Positions 9,753 to 19,272 of a stretch of DNA of 64,000 nt are shown here, one piece after another. Source of the stretch: Nicoletella semolina (lineage in GTDB: Bacteria > Pseudomonadota > Gammaproteobacteria > Enterobacterales > Pasteurellaceae). The position numbers were made by a program, and so were the translations under genes. The stretch covers positions 62,001 to 126,000 of the forward strand of contig NZ_SLXJ01000001.1 of the NCBI RefSeq assembly GCF_004345745.1. The letters are read 5' to 3'. Position 1 is the first letter of the stretch. Every line of letters starts with the position of its first letter. The notes under the pieces are model-generated. The model saw only the letters and a list, made by a program, of their open reading frames with translations. It made no database searches and was not told the origin of the DNA.

Positions 9753-11406
9753 TACACAGCGCCCTGATTTTGCGTGGCTAAATGATGATAGCCGCCTATT
9801 TTTACAACGTGGATATTTGCTGGAAGGCACAACTGCGTTAGAGAGAATCCGTTTTATTGCCGATCACGCAGAAAATAAGCTTGGCATTAAAGGCTATGCG
9901 GATAAATTTTATCACTATATGGCAAGAGGTTATTTCTCTCTTTCTTCACCAATTTGGTCTAACTTTGGCTTAGACCGTGGTTTACCGATTTCTTGCTTTG
10001 GTAGCTATATCGGTGATTCAATCCACGAAATTATGGTTACGACAGCCGAAGTGGGAATGATGAGTAAAATTGGTGGAGGTACGTCTGCCTATTTTGGAGA
10101 TATTCGCCCACGCGGTAGTTTAATCAAAAATAATGGTAAATCTGACGGTTCGTTTAACTTTAGTAAGTTGTTTGATACGGTAATTGATGTTATATCGCAA
10201 GGTACGTCTCGTAAAGGACAATTTGCAGGTTATATTGACATCGAACATGGTGATATTGATGAATGGCTTGATATCCATACTGAAGGTAATCCTATCCAGC
10301 TGATGTACTATGGCGTGTGTGTAGGACGTGATTGGATTGAGTCAATGAAAGCAGGCGATCCTTATAAGCGGCAACTTTGGGCAAAATTATTGCAACGAAA
10401 AACAGAAACAGGTATTCCGTATTTATTTTTTAAAGATAACGCCAATGCAGGTCGTCCTGATGTTTATAAAGACAAAAATATGACTGTACATGCGTCAAAT
10501 TTGTGTACAGAAATTATGTTGCCATCAAGTAACGAAGAGAGTTTTGTATGTTGTTTATCTTCGATGAATTTACTCTATTTTGATGAGTGGAAAGACACTG
10601 ATGCACCAGAAGTGCTCACTTATTTCCTTGATGTAGTGATGAGTGAATTTATTGAAAAAAGTAAAGATATGCCATTCTTACACCGAGCGAACCGCTTTGC
10701 AGAGCGTCATCGTGCTCTAGGGTTAGGGGTACTAGGTTGGCATAGCTACCTACAAGCAAACCATATTCCGTTCGATAGTTTTGAAGCTATGCAGAAAAAC
10801 AGTGAAATATTCAAAGTGCTACAAGAAAAGACATTAAATGCTTCTAAAGAACTGGCACAACGCTTTGGCGAGCCAAAAATTTTAGCAGGCTATGGTCGTC
10901 GTAACACTACATTAATGAGTATTGCTCCAACTAAATCAAGCAGTTTTATTTTAGGTAGTGTTTCTCCATCTGTTGAACCATTTAAATCTAACTACTACGT
11001 TAAAGATTTAGCCAAAATCAAAACAGTATATAAGAATCCATTCTTAGAGAAATTATTGCAAGAAAAGGGGCTAGATACGGATGAAACGTGGGAAAGCATT
11101 CTTCTAAATGATGGCTCGGTGCAACATTTAGAGCAGCTGTCTGAACACGAAAAAGAAGTCTTCAAAACCTTTTCTGAAATTAGCCAGTTAAGCGTAATTC
11201 AACAAGCAGCACAGCGTCAAAAATACATTGATCAAGGGCAAAGCATCAACATTATGGTTCACCCTGCAACGCCAGCTCGTGACCTTAATCAGCTTTATCT
11301 CACCGCCGAAGAACTTGGCTTAAAATCAATTTATTACCAGTACTCAATGAGTGCAGCACAAGTATTCAACCGCAATCTACTCAGCTGTAGTAGCTGCGAA
11401 GGATAA
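9739..11406 (+). CDS. nrdA: Ribonucleotide reductase large subunit, minimal ATP-cone-less form
   Basis: Catalytic subunit reducing ribonucleoside diphosphates. Visible active-site residues: C86 (LPISCFG), the N254-C256-E258 radical motif (NLCTE), the C271/C272 pair region, the double tyrosine in SIYYQYSM for radical transfer, and the C-terminal CSSC reducing pair (C550, C553). At 555 residues it lacks the roughly 100-residue N-terminal ATP-cone and other insertions of E. coli NrdA (761), matching the minimal class Id catalytic subunits known from Actinobacillus ureae. Without an ATP-cone, dATP inhibition through that domain is impossible. Gene order nrdB-nrdA is the reverse of the usual gammaproteobacterial nrdA-nrdB. 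A terminator follows. Confidence 0.9.
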   Translation: MTYSNTQRPDFAWLNDDSRLFLQRGYLLEGTTALERIRFIADHAENKLGIKGYADKFYHYMARGYFSLSSPIWSNFGLDRGLPISCFGSYIGDSIHEIMVTTAEVGMMSKIGGGTSAYFGDIRPRGSLIKNNGKSDGSFNFSKLFDTVIDVISQGTSRKGQFAGYIDIEHGDIDEWLDIHTEGNPIQLMYYGVCVGRDWIESMKAGDPYKRQLWAKLLQRKTETGIPYLFFKDNANAGRPDVYKDKNMTVHASNLCTEIMLPSSNEESFVCCLSSMNLLYFDEWKDTDAPEVLTYFLDVVMSEFIEKSKDMPFLHRANRFAERHRALGLGVLGWHSYLQANHIPFDSFEAMQKNSEIFKVLQEKTLNASKELAQRFGEPKILAGYGRRNTTLMSIAPTKSSSFILGSVSPSVEPFKSNYYVKDLAKIKTVYKNPFLEKLLQEKGLDTDETWESILLNDGSVQHLEQLSEHEKEVFKTFSEISQLSVIQQAAQRQKYIDQGQSINIMVHPATPARDLNQLYLTAEELGLKSIYYQYSMSAAQVFNRNLLSCSSCEG

Positions 11407-11418
11407 TAATCTTTACCC

Positions 11419-11451
11419 AAAGCCAGACTGAAAAGTTTGGCTTTATTTTTT
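11419..11451 (+). terminator. Intrinsic terminator after nrdA
   Basis: AAGCCAGACT and AGTTTGGCTT arms around a short A-rich loop, followed by TATTTTTT. Confidence 0.85.
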
Positions 11452-11549
11452 AGGTATTGCTGGGCGTTTTCCAAAATACAAAGAATCGCTGATTCATTTT
11501 CTAAACGCTATAAATAACCTTTAGTGTTCAACAAAAATAAAGTAGAATT

Positions 11550-11565
11550 GGGCAATCGTTTGCTT
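11550..11565 (+). promoter_or_regulatory. PurR operator upstream of purD
   Basis: GGGCAATCGTTTGCTT closely fits the PurR box consensus ACGCAAACGTTTGCGT and lies just downstream of a TAGAAT -10 hexamer (11543-11548). It sits 58 bases before purD, so repression by purine-bound PurR is the likely control. Confidence 0.75.
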
Positions 11566-11622
11566 TGCTATTACAATGGTATTTCAAAGCAAGAGTAATA
11601 ACTTTTTTATTAAGGGTATTAA

Positions 11623-12921
11623 ATGAATGTTTTAATTATTGGTAATGGTGGGCGTGAACACGCTCTTGCTTGGAAAGTCCGCCAATCCCCTCTTGCTACC
11701 CAAGTTTTTGTTGCACCAGGTAATGCGGGGACAGCCTTGGAAGAAGGGATTCTAAATGTTGCAATTTCAAGTACAGATTTAGAAGGTTTAGTCGCATTTG
11801 CAAAAGAAAATGAAATTGGCTTAACTATTGTTGGACCTGAAGCTCCGTTGGTGGTGGGTGTGGTTGATACATTTCGAGCAAATGGACTCAAAATTTTTGG
11901 TCCAACTCAAGCTGCCGCACAGTTGGAAGGCTCTAAAGCATTTACTAAAGATTTCTTAGCTCGTCATCAGATTCCAACCGCAAAATATCAAACTTTCACA
12001 GATGTTGAACCAGCAATTGTTTATCTGCACCAACAGGGGGTCCCAATAGTGATAAAAGCTGATGGCTTGGCTGCTGGGAAAGGAGTAATTGTAGCAATGA
12101 CAATGGCAGAAGCAGAAGCAGCTGTTAAAGATATGCTATCTGGCAATGCTTTTGGCGAGGCTGGCAGTCGTGTGGTGATTGAGGAATTTTTAGATGGCGA
12201 GGAAGCCAGCTTTATTGTGATGGTTGATGGCAAGAATGTAGAGCCAATGGCAACAAGTCAGGATCACAAACGTGTTGGAGAAGGAGATAAAGGTTTAAAT
12301 ACTGGTGGAATGGGGGCATACTCTCCTGCACCTGTGATAACTAATGAAATTCACCAACGAGTAATGAATGAGATAATTTATCCTACTGTACAAGGTATGG
12401 CAGCAGAGGGAAATCCTTATACAGGTTTTCTCTATGCAGGATTGATGGTTATGTCCGATGGACAACCAAAAGTGATTGAATTTAATTGCCGTTTTGGCGA
12501 TCCCGAAACTCAGCCGATTATGATGCGGTTAGAATCTGATTTGGTTGAGCTTTGTTTAGCTGCTTGCGATGAAAGGCTTGATAGCGTGCAGTCAAAATGG
12601 TGTGAACAGGCTGCACTTGGGATTGTCCTAGCAGCCGAAGGTTATCCTGCAGATTATCGCAAAGGTGATGAAGTTACAGGAATTCCAATTGAGTATTCAG
12701 CTAGTCAAAAAGTATTTTTGGCAGGGGTTGAGCAAAAAATGGGTAAGTTATTCACAAATGGTGGACGAGTACTGTGTGCGACAGCACTAGGTAACAGCGT
12801 ATTTGAAGCTCAGCAACAAGCTCTAAAACTAGCTCAGCAAATTATGTGGCAAGGACGTTTTTTCCGCAGTGATATTGGCTATCGAGCTGTTGCTAGAGAG
12901 CAGACATTAATAAACTATTAG
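11623..12921 (+). CDS. purD: Phosphoribosylamine-glycine ligase
   Basis: Second step of purine synthesis: joins glycine to phosphoribosylamine using ATP. The 432-residue protein shows the N-terminal MNVLIIGNGGREHALAWK motif, the GPEAPLVVG stretch, ATP-grasp elements (ADGLAAGKGV, GSRVVIEEFLDGEEAS) and the family signature RFGDPETQ with the metal-binding EFNCRFGDPE. Length equals the E. coli enzyme (429). Here it is alone behind a PurR box rather than in the E. coli purHD arrangement; purH is not in the window. Confidence 0.97.
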   Translation: MNVLIIGNGGREHALAWKVRQSPLATQVFVAPGNAGTALEEGILNVAISSTDLEGLVAFAKENEIGLTIVGPEAPLVVGVVDTFRANGLKIFGPTQAAAQLEGSKAFTKDFLARHQIPTAKYQTFTDVEPAIVYLHQQGVPIVIKADGLAAGKGVIVAMTMAEAEAAVKDMLSGNAFGEAGSRVVIEEFLDGEEASFIVMVDGKNVEPMATSQDHKRVGEGDKGLNTGGMGAYSPAPVITNEIHQRVMNEIIYPTVQGMAAEGNPYTGFLYAGLMVMSDGQPKVIEFNCRFGDPETQPIMMRLESDLVELCLAACDERLDSVQSKWCEQAALGIVLAAEGYPADYRKGDEVTGIPIEYSASQKVFLAGVEQKMGKLFTNGGRVLCATALGNSVFEAQQQALKLAQQIMWQGRFFRSDIGYRAVAREQTLINY

Positions 12922-13012
12922 GCTCAATCTAGCCTTGGTGTTTTTTGAGGAGTTAATTCACTTCACTCGTAAATTTAGGCTACAATAAGCGTTTTAGTTC
13001 AAAGAGAAAATT

Positions 13013-13852
13013 ATGCTAAGTTATCGCCACAGTTTCCACGCAGGTAATCACGCTGATGTGTTAAAACATCTTGTGTTGACCTTGATTTTAGAGACCTTAA
13101 AACAGAAAGAAAAAGGTTTTTTCTATCTTGATACTCACTCTGGTGTTGGACGGTATAGCCTTTCCAGTGCTGAAGCGGAAAAGACAGGGGAGTATGTTGA
13201 AGGGATTGCTCGGTTATGGGATCGCTGCGATCTTCCTGAAGAAGTTGCCCTTTATGTGCAAGAGATTAAGAAAATCAATCGTGGAAAACTACGTTATTAT
13301 GCTGGTTCTCCTTTGTTAGCAGTTAATCAGCTCCGCCCACAAGACAGGGCTTTACTCACTGAGTTGCACCCTGCTGACTACCCATTATTACGCCAAGAAT
13401 TTGCCAAAATTCAAAATGTTACAACTAAACGGGAAAATGGCTTTCAGCAGCTGAAATCTGCTCTGCCACCGAAAGAGAAGCGTGGTTTAGTGTTAATCGA
13501 TCCGCCTTATGAGCTGAAAGAAGATTATGAGTTAGTCGTTAAGGCAATTATTGAAGGTTATAAGCGTTTTGCAACGGGTATCTATGCAATTTGGTATCCT
13601 GTTGTGCTTCGCCAGCATACCAAACGTATTATTCGAGGGTTGCAAGAAACAGGCATTCGTAAAATACTGCAAATTGAATTGTCTGTCCGCCCTGATTCTG
13701 ATCAACGAGGAATGACTGCTAGTGGAATGATTGTTATCAATCCACCGTGGCAGCTTGAAGCACAAATGAAGAAAGTGCTACCTTATTTAACGAGTGTACT
13801 AACCCCTGAAAAAACAGGCTCTTGGACGGTTGAATGGATTACGCCTGAATAA
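13013..13852 (+). CDS. rlmJ: 23S rRNA (adenine-2030-N6) methyltransferase RlmJ
   Basis: Uses S-adenosylmethionine to methylate A2030 of 23S rRNA. The 279-residue sequence begins with the RlmJ head MLSYRHSFHAGNHADVLKH, continues with the cofactor-binding YLDTHSGVGRY loop and carries the N6-adenine catalytic motif IDPPYE at about residue 163. Length matches E. coli RlmJ (280). It is not closely coupled to its neighbours; a TAAGTGTAAT-rich gap separates it from purD and 51 bases from pyrE. Confidence 0.95.
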   Translation: MLSYRHSFHAGNHADVLKHLVLTLILETLKQKEKGFFYLDTHSGVGRYSLSSAEAEKTGEYVEGIARLWDRCDLPEEVALYVQEIKKINRGKLRYYAGSPLLAVNQLRPQDRALLTELHPADYPLLRQEFAKIQNVTTKRENGFQQLKSALPPKEKRGLVLIDPPYELKEDYELVVKAIIEGYKRFATGIYAIWYPVVLRQHTKRIIRGLQETGIRKILQIELSVRPDSDQRGMTASGMIVINPPWQLEAQMKKVLPYLTSVLTPEKTGSWTVEWITPE

Positions 13853-13903
13853 ACCTGATGATTGAAAAATTTACAGTGATATAACATTTTGATGAGAATA
13901 AAT

Positions 13904-14545
13904 ATGCAACAATATAAACACGACTTTATTGAATTTGCGTTAAGTCGCAATGTACTCAAATTTGGTGAATTTATCCTCAAATCTGGACGGGTAAGTCCTT
14001 ATTTTTTTAATGCAGGATTATTTAATACTGGACGAGATTTGGCAAGGTTGGGTGAATTTTATGCTCAAGCAATTCAATCAAATGGACTGGATTTTGATGT
14101 ATTATTTGGGCCAGCCTATAAAGGCATTCCAATAGCGACAACTGTTGCGATTGCCTTAGAAAATCAACATAATATAGATAAGCCGTGTTGCTTTAACCGC
14201 AAAGAAGCCAAAGATCACGGTGAAGGTGGCAATCTTATTGGTGCAACTCTACAAGGTAATATCTTATTAGTTGATGACGTCATTACCGCAGGGACTGCTA
14301 TTCGAGAATCTGTGTCTCTTATCAATGCTCATCACGCTACGCTGACAGGTGTGTTAATTGCACTTAATCGAAAAGAAAAAGGCAGAGGGGAACTTTCCGC
14401 CATTCAAGAAGTGGAGCGTGATTATCATTGCCGAGTCTTTTCTATCATTGACTTTGATGACTTGATATATTTTATTGAACAATCACCCCACTATGCTCCA
14501 TTTCTGCCCAAAATGTACGAATATCGAGATAAATATGGTATATAA
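13904..14545 (+). CDS. pyrE: Orotate phosphoribosyltransferase
   Basis: Transfers phosphoribosyl from PRPP to orotate in pyrimidine synthesis. The PRPP-binding motif [13 protein letters not shown], the [11 protein letters not shown] substrate loop and the flexible-loop [12 protein letters not shown] are all present. ATG 13904 gives 213 residues, the exact length of the E. coli enzyme, and has GATGAG 6-9 bases upstream; an in-frame TTG at 13889 is disregarded. It converges on msrB, whose stop codon is only 33 bases beyond the pyrE stop. Confidence 0.96.
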   Translation: MQQYKHDFIEFALSRNVLKFGEFILKSGRVSPYFFNAGLFNTGRDLARLGEFYAQAIQSNGLDFDVLFGPAYKGIPIATTVAIALENQHNIDKPCCFNRKEAKDHGEGGNLIGATLQGNILLVDDVITAGTAIRESVSLINAHHATLTGVLIALNRKEKGRGELSAIQEVERDYHCRVFSIIDFDDLIYFIEQSPHYAPFLPKMYEYRDKYGI

Positions 14546-14577
14546 AAACACCGTTGAGTGAATATATTACATTCAAT

Positions 14578-14973
14578 TTATCCATCTATCTCTTCGCCAT
14601 TTTCGTCCCATTTAAAGTTGAGTGCGACAGAATTTAAGCAAAAACGTAGCCCCGTTGGCGGTGGACCATCGTGGAAAACGTGTCCCATATGTGAATCACA
14701 ATTGCCACAACGAATTTCTATTCGATGTCGTCCGAGGCTGTAATCATCAAGATAACGAAGCGAGTCTTCAGAGATAGTTTCATAAAAACTTGGCCAGCCA
14801 CAACCTGCATCAAACTTGGTATCTGAACGAAATAGAGCATTGTGGCAGCGTACACAGCGATATGTTCCTACTCTCTCCTCATCTAGAAATTTTCCAGTAA
14901 ACGGTTTTTCTGTACCGCTGTTTAAGCAAATTTCTACTTGTTCTTCGGTTAGCTCGTCAATCGTTTTAATCAT
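14578..14973 (-). CDS. msrB: Peptide methionine-R-sulfoxide reductase MsrB
   Basis: Repairs methionine-R-sulfoxide in proteins. The 131-residue single-domain protein has two zinc-binding CxxC pairs (CVRC, CGNC), the substrate motif GCGWPSFYE and the catalytic cysteine in RFCLNSVAL. GAGGT precedes the ATG. No signal peptide, so it acts in the cytoplasm, unlike the MsrAB fusions of some relatives. Convergent with pyrE. Confidence 0.95.
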   Translation of the reverse strand: MIKTIDELTEEQVEICLNSGTEKPFTGKFLDEERVGTYRCVRCHNALFRSDTKFDAGCGWPSFYETISEDSLRYLDDYSLGRHRIEIRCGNCDSHMGHVFHDGPPPTGLRFCLNSVALNFKWDENGEEIDG

Positions 14974-15190
14974 TATTTACCTCATATATTCGTCTTATTC
15001 CACGATTAAATTTTAGCTGCTACAATTTCAGCGATAACAGCGAGATTATAGCTTGAACTTTTTACATTAGCGTATAATTGACATATATTTTTCGAGTGAT
15101 TAATGTTTTTTCACATCTTGCGAAATTTGCCTATTAAGTTACCGCTTGCATTCGTATAATACCATCTTTTTTCTACCGTAAGGAATCATT

Positions 15191-16126
15191 ATGGCTCATT
15201 TAACCAGTGCAAATGACACATTACATCTTTATGCACAAGCTATTACAGACCTAAAACATCGCCTTACAGATAATTTTAACCGTGCTGTCGATTTGATTTT
15301 GCAGTGCGAAGGACGCATTGTCGTATCAGGCGTTGGAAAATCAGGATTGATTGGCAAAAAAATAGTTGCGACCCTAGCCTCAACGGGAACACCCAGTTTT
15401 TTTCTACACCCAACGGAGGCGTTTCACGGTGATCTGGGTATGCTTAAACCCATTGATGTGGTGATTTTAATCTCCTATAGCGGAGAAACAGATGATATTA
15501 ATAAACTCATTCCAAGCCTAAAAAATTTTGGCAACTGCATCATCGCAATGACGAGCAACCCTTGTTCGACACTTGGTCGCTACGCTGATCTTGTACTGGA
15601 CATTCGTGTTGAGCGAGAAGCCTGTCCTAATAACCTTGCTCCGACAACATCAAGCCTTGTTACAATGGCATTAGGTGATGCTTTAGCAATTGCCTTAATT
15701 AAGGCTCGAAATTTTAAATCTGAAGATTTTGCACGTTTTCACCCAGGGGGAAGTTTAGGGCGTAAGTTGCTTTGCCGTGTGCGTGATGTAATGCAAACCA
15801 AATTACCCATTGTATCGCCAGATCAAAACTTTACCGAATGTCTATCGATTATGAATGAGGGGAGAATGGGGGTTGCAATTGTGATGGAAGAAGACAGTCT
15901 GCAAGGTATTATTACAGATGGTGATATTCGCCGTTCACTCAGCAAATTCGGAGCAGAAAGTTTAACTAAAATAGCAGCACAATTAATGACTAATCACCCT
16001 AAAACGATTTCTGAAAATGCGTTTCTTTCACAAGCAGAACAATTGATGAAAACCCATCATATTCATAGTCTCATTGCAGTAACCGAAACAGGGAAAGTAT
16101 CAGGTATCGTGGAGTTTGCAAGCTAA
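15191..16126 (+). CDS. kdsD: Arabinose-5-phosphate isomerase KdsD
   Basis: Converts ribulose-5-phosphate to arabinose-5-phosphate, the precursor of the lipopolysaccharide sugar Kdo. The N-terminal SIS domain (about residues 25-170) has GVGKSGLIGKKIVATLASTG and SYSGETDD; two CBS domains follow (DVMQTKLPIVSP and the QLMTNHPKTI pair). Length 311 is close to E. coli KdsD (328) and GutQ (321). AAGGA precedes the ATG. The stop codon overlaps the greB start (TAATG), so the two are translated in a coupled way. Confidence 0.93.
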   Translation: MAHLTSANDTLHLYAQAITDLKHRLTDNFNRAVDLILQCEGRIVVSGVGKSGLIGKKIVATLASTGTPSFFLHPTEAFHGDLGMLKPIDVVILISYSGETDDINKLIPSLKNFGNCIIAMTSNPCSTLGRYADLVLDIRVEREACPNNLAPTTSSLVTMALGDALAIALIKARNFKSEDFARFHPGGSLGRKLLCRVRDVMQTKLPIVSPDQNFTECLSIMNEGRMGVAIVMEEDSLQGIITDGDIRRSLSKFGAESLTKIAAQLMTNHPKTISENAFLSQAEQLMKTHHIHSLIAVTETGKVSGIVEFAS

Positions 16127-16605
16127 TGGCAAAATCAAATCATATTACACGAGCAGGCTGGCAGCAGCTTGATCAAGAGCTAAAATTTCTATGGAAGGAA
16201 GAGCGACCTAAAGTGACGCAAGCTGTCTCTGACGCTGCGGCACTGGGCGATCGTAGTGAAAATGCCGAGTACATTTATGGTAAAAAACGGCTACGAGAGA
16301 TAGATAGGCGAGTACGTTTTCTCAGTAAGCGGTTAGAAACACTAAAAATTGTGGATTATCACCCAAATCAAGAGGGAAAGGTGTTCTTTGGTGCATGGGT
16401 TGAATTGGAAAATGAAAACAATGAAATTAAACAGTATCGAATTGTCGGTTGCGATGAATTCTCGCCCAGCAAAAACTGGATTTCAATTGATTCTCCTGTT
16501 GCACGAGCGTTGATTGGCAAGCAAGTTGATGATGAAGTTCGAGTGGAAACTCCATCAGGTATGGCGATATTTTATATTAACCGTATTTGGTATGAAAAAG
16601 AATAG
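16126..16605 (+). CDS. greB: Transcription elongation factor GreB
   Basis: Rescues backtracked RNA polymerase by stimulating transcript cleavage through its secondary channel. The N-terminal coiled-coil carries the acidic tip region DAAALGDRSENAEYIYGKKRLREIDRRVRFL, and the C-terminal FKBP-like domain ends IFYINRIWYEKE. YIYGKKRLREIDRRVRFL is the GreB rather than GreA version. Length 159 equals E. coli GreB (158). Translationally coupled to kdsD by one-base overlap. Confidence 0.96.
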   Translation: MAKSNHITRAGWQQLDQELKFLWKEERPKVTQAVSDAAALGDRSENAEYIYGKKRLREIDRRVRFLSKRLETLKIVDYHPNQEGKVFFGAWVELENENNEIKQYRIVGCDEFSPSKNWISIDSPVARALIGKQVDDEVRVETPSGMAIFYINRIWYEKE

Positions 16606-16624
16606 GGACACACTGAGTGTGTCC
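16606..16624. terminator. Hairpin between greB and the convergent permease gene
   Basis: GGACACAC-TGA-GTGTGTCC is a perfect 8-bp stem directly after the greB stop. On the minus strand it is followed by CTATTCTTTTTC, so it can end the permease transcript; on the plus strand no T-run follows. Confidence 0.65.
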
Positions 16625-16658
16625 GCTAAAGAAAACAAAGTGCGTAATAAAAGCAGGA

Positions 16659-17954
16659 TTATCCTACCCAAATAAATTTAATAATAAACAATAAAGAAAC
16701 AATCGCCACAGACGGATTGACTTCTTTGATTCTACCTGTACAAGCTTTCATCACACAATAGCTGATAAAACCAAACGCAATCCCTTCTGTAATTGAGTAA
16801 GTAAATGGCATCATTGCGGTGGTAATGAATGCTGGCGTTGCTTCCGTTAAATCGTCCCACTTGACTTCAATTAAACTTGATGCCATTAAAATACCCACAA
16901 AGACCAATGCTCCTGCAGTAGCATAAGGGGGAACAACGCTTGCCAACGGCGAAAAGAAGATCGTCAGTAAAAATAGAATGCCAACCACAAGGGCGGTTAA
17001 TCCAGTTCGTCCACCTACAGATACACCTGAACCACTCTCAATATAAGTGCTGATCGCCGATGTACCCATATAAGAACCTGCCATTGCACTCACACTATCC
17101 ACATAGAGTGCTTGTTTCATTTTTGGAAAGCGACCTTGCTTATCTGCAATTCCAGCTTTGTCTGTTACCGCAATTAATGTGCCTGAGGAGTCGAATAAAT
17201 TGACCAGCATAAATGAGAAAATAATCCCAAGCAGAGCAGTATCAAACGCCCCTGCAATATCCACTTGCCCTACAACAGCATCAAGGCTTGGTGGCGTAGA
17301 AATAATGCCGTTAAATTTCACTGCTGGATCGAAAATCAGAGCTAATGCGGTAATCACAACGATAGAAACCAACACGCCAGAATGAATGCCACGAGCCGCT
17401 AAGATAACAATAATAAAAAAGCCCAAAATACCCATTAAGACTTTTGGATCGTGCAATTCGCCTAATGCGACTAGCGTATCAGGGTTGGCAACGACAAGCC
17501 CCATATTTTTAAAGCCAATCAAGGCAATAAATAGCCCAATGCCTGCAGCAATACCCACTCGCAAACCAAGCGGAATGGAGGACATAAACCAATAACGCAC
17601 TTGTAATAGCGTTAAAATGAATAAGCCAACAGAACCGAGAAAGATTGCCCCCATACCTGTTTGCCACGAATAGCCGAGCTTTTGCACCACAACAAACGCA
17701 AAAAACGCATTCAGCCCCATTGCAGGTGCAAGAGCAATTGGCAAATTGCTAAATAATCCCATCGCAATAGTACCAAATGCGGCAATTAAACAAGTGGTAA
17801 CAAACACCACTTGCGTATCCATTCCTGCAACACCAAGAATAGACGGATTGACAAAGACGATATACACCATCGTAAAGAAGGTCGTAATACCTGCAACAAT
17901 TTCAGTTTTGACATTACTGCCTTTTTGTTTGAGTTGAAAAAGCTTCTCCAACAT
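16659..17954 (-). CDS. NCS2/AzgA-family purine permease
   Basis: Inner-membrane symporter for purine bases, most like the E. coli PurP/YicO (adenine) and YjcD/YgfQ (guanine-hypoxanthine) group. The 431-residue protein starts with the family head FQLKQKGSNVKTEIVAGITTFFTMVYI, has about 12-13 membrane segments, and shows the conserved ALAPAMGLNAFFAF and NLFDSSGTLIAVTDKAG motifs. Which purine it carries cannot be told. The gene faces greB across a hairpin; a GAGGTAACT ribosome site precedes the ATG. Confidence 0.9.
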   Translation of the reverse strand: MLEKLFQLKQKGSNVKTEIVAGITTFFTMVYIVFVNPSILGVAGMDTQVVFVTTCLIAAFGTIAMGLFSNLPIALAPAMGLNAFFAFVVVQKLGYSWQTGMGAIFLGSVGLFILTLLQVRYWFMSSIPLGLRVGIAAGIGLFIALIGFKNMGLVVANPDTLVALGELHDPKVLMGILGFFIIVILAARGIHSGVLVSIVVITALALIFDPAVKFNGIISTPPSLDAVVGQVDIAGAFDTALLGIIFSFMLVNLFDSSGTLIAVTDKAGIADKQGRFPKMKQALYVDSVSAMAGSYMGTSAISTYIESGSGVSVGGRTGLTALVVGILFLLTIFFSPLASVVPPYATAGALVFVGILMASSLIEVKWDDLTEATPAFITTAMMPFTYSITEGIAFGFISYCVMKACTGRIKEVNPSVAIVSLLFIIKFIWVG

Positions 17955-17986
17955 AGTTACCTCAATAAAAATTGTTCTTCAAAAAA

Positions 17987-18970
17987 TTAATATGCCAGTA
18001 CTTCACGCAGTAATTCCACTGCCAAGAAAGCCAAGCTAAAACGCTGTTCATCAGCGACAGACCAAAATTGCAGACTATTTTCATCTTTGATGAGTAGCTG
18101 GCTAATTTGTAAATGATAGTCTTCCTGCTCACCATTTTTTACCGCTGTCATCACTTGTTCTTCATTGAATACGGTCCAAGATTGTTGCCTCCAATGTTCA
18201 GCTAACATTGCTGTATCTAGAGCGTAGTCAGATTGCACACTGACCATCTGCGATACCCCATAAAAAACAGGTATTTGCACCGAATGAAACAGTACACTAG
18301 CGGTCAAATTAGGTAAAACTTTTGCAAGCTGAAGAGTAAATACTCGAGAAAAGGGTAGATGTTTTTCATCACCTTGCACATTCGCTGGTACGGCATCAAA
18401 CGCTAGACGTTCTTTGTCATCATCTAACGGAATACCATTTAGTAATTGTGCAGTTTGTCCAGCCAGCTCACGCACTTTTTCATCGCCAAAATAAGCAGCG
18501 GGCAATAAAGAGGTAATAAAAATGTGGCTTAATGGCATTTCTAGTAGTGGCTTTAATGCTAAAGCGATCTGGCTAATTTGAGGATTGGCTAGTGCCACAA
18601 TATTGCGTTCACGCAAATTGATCAGCATTTCGTTATTCACACTGGGGACAACCACAGGTACGCCGTCAATTAATGCGGTAATACCATACAGATCCAATAG
18701 AATACAGCCTGCCTGCACCGCTTTTGCTAACACCTCAGCGTGTACCATTGAGCCTGCGAATAGAACGTGGCTAAATTGCGACCAATCTGCCTCATCTAAA
18801 GCAAACTGTGGCACCGCTTTTGCCCCGAAACGCAAGTTTTGTTCTTCGCCAAATGGCGTGAGTTCGACCGCTGAAATTGCGGCAATATCAAGACCGCTTT
18901 CCGTTAAAGTATCAAGCAATTTTTCAGCAAGAGAAAAATCCGCTGCAATTGCTAAATGAGTGATTGCCAT
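17987..18970 (-). CDS. USG-1-like protein of the aspartate-semialdehyde dehydrogenase fold
   Basis: Related in order of motifs to aspartate-semialdehyde dehydrogenase and to E. coli USG-1. The nucleotide-binding N-terminus (residues 1-40) is weak, and the region that in true dehydrogenases reads NPNCST reads ANPQISQIALALKPLL here, so the catalytic cysteine is replaced by isoleucine. It therefore probably lacks dehydrogenase activity. Function of this branch is unknown; homologues often lie near truA, which is not in the window. It starts 32 bases upstream of the permease gene on the same strand and may be co-transcribed with it. Confidence 0.75.
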   Translation of the reverse strand: MAITHLAIAADFSLAEKLLDTLTESGLDIAAISAVELTPFGEEQNLRFGAKAVPQFALDEADWSQFSHVLFAGSMVHAEVLAKAVQAGCILLDLYGITALIDGVPVVVPSVNNEMLINLRERNIVALANPQISQIALALKPLLEMPLSHIFITSLLPAAYFGDEKVRELAGQTAQLLNGIPLDDDKERLAFDAVPANVQGDEKHLPFSRVFTLQLAKVLPNLTASVLFHSVQIPVFYGVSQMVSVQSDYALDTAMLAEHWRQQSWTVFNEEQVMTAVKNGEQEDYHLQISQLLIKDENSLQFWSVADEQRFSLAFLAVELLREVLAY

Positions 18971-19272
18971 TTGCAGTTCCTATTAAAAAGGAGAAAATAA
19001 TCTTCAATTCTACCTCTTATTTCCTCAAATAGCGATAATCAAACCACTATGCGGACAGCAAAATCCTTCCATCACAAAATTCTGCAATTGCAAAGAAAGT
19101 ATGCAATAACAAAAAAGAGAGCCATTCCCAATTTAAAGAGACTATGCTATAGTTCGTAATCAAAATAATCAGTATTTTTACACATTCTTGTGCGGTGCAT
19201 TCATACTATTTGATTTGCACAGTGTTATTTGCATGGAGTGTGTTTATATAGGGTAATTAAGCCTCAAATAAT
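18971..19272. other. Divergent intergenic region
   Basis: About 300 bases between the USG-1-like gene and ybfE, expected to hold both promoters. TATATAGG close to ybfE may be a -10 element, but no good -35 or LexA box was found. Confidence 0.4.

Noticed and set aside
18585..18959. 124-codon plus-strand frame opposite the USG-1-like gene
   Set aside because: It is a shadow of the minus-strand gene; composition and lack of a ribosome site argue against coding.
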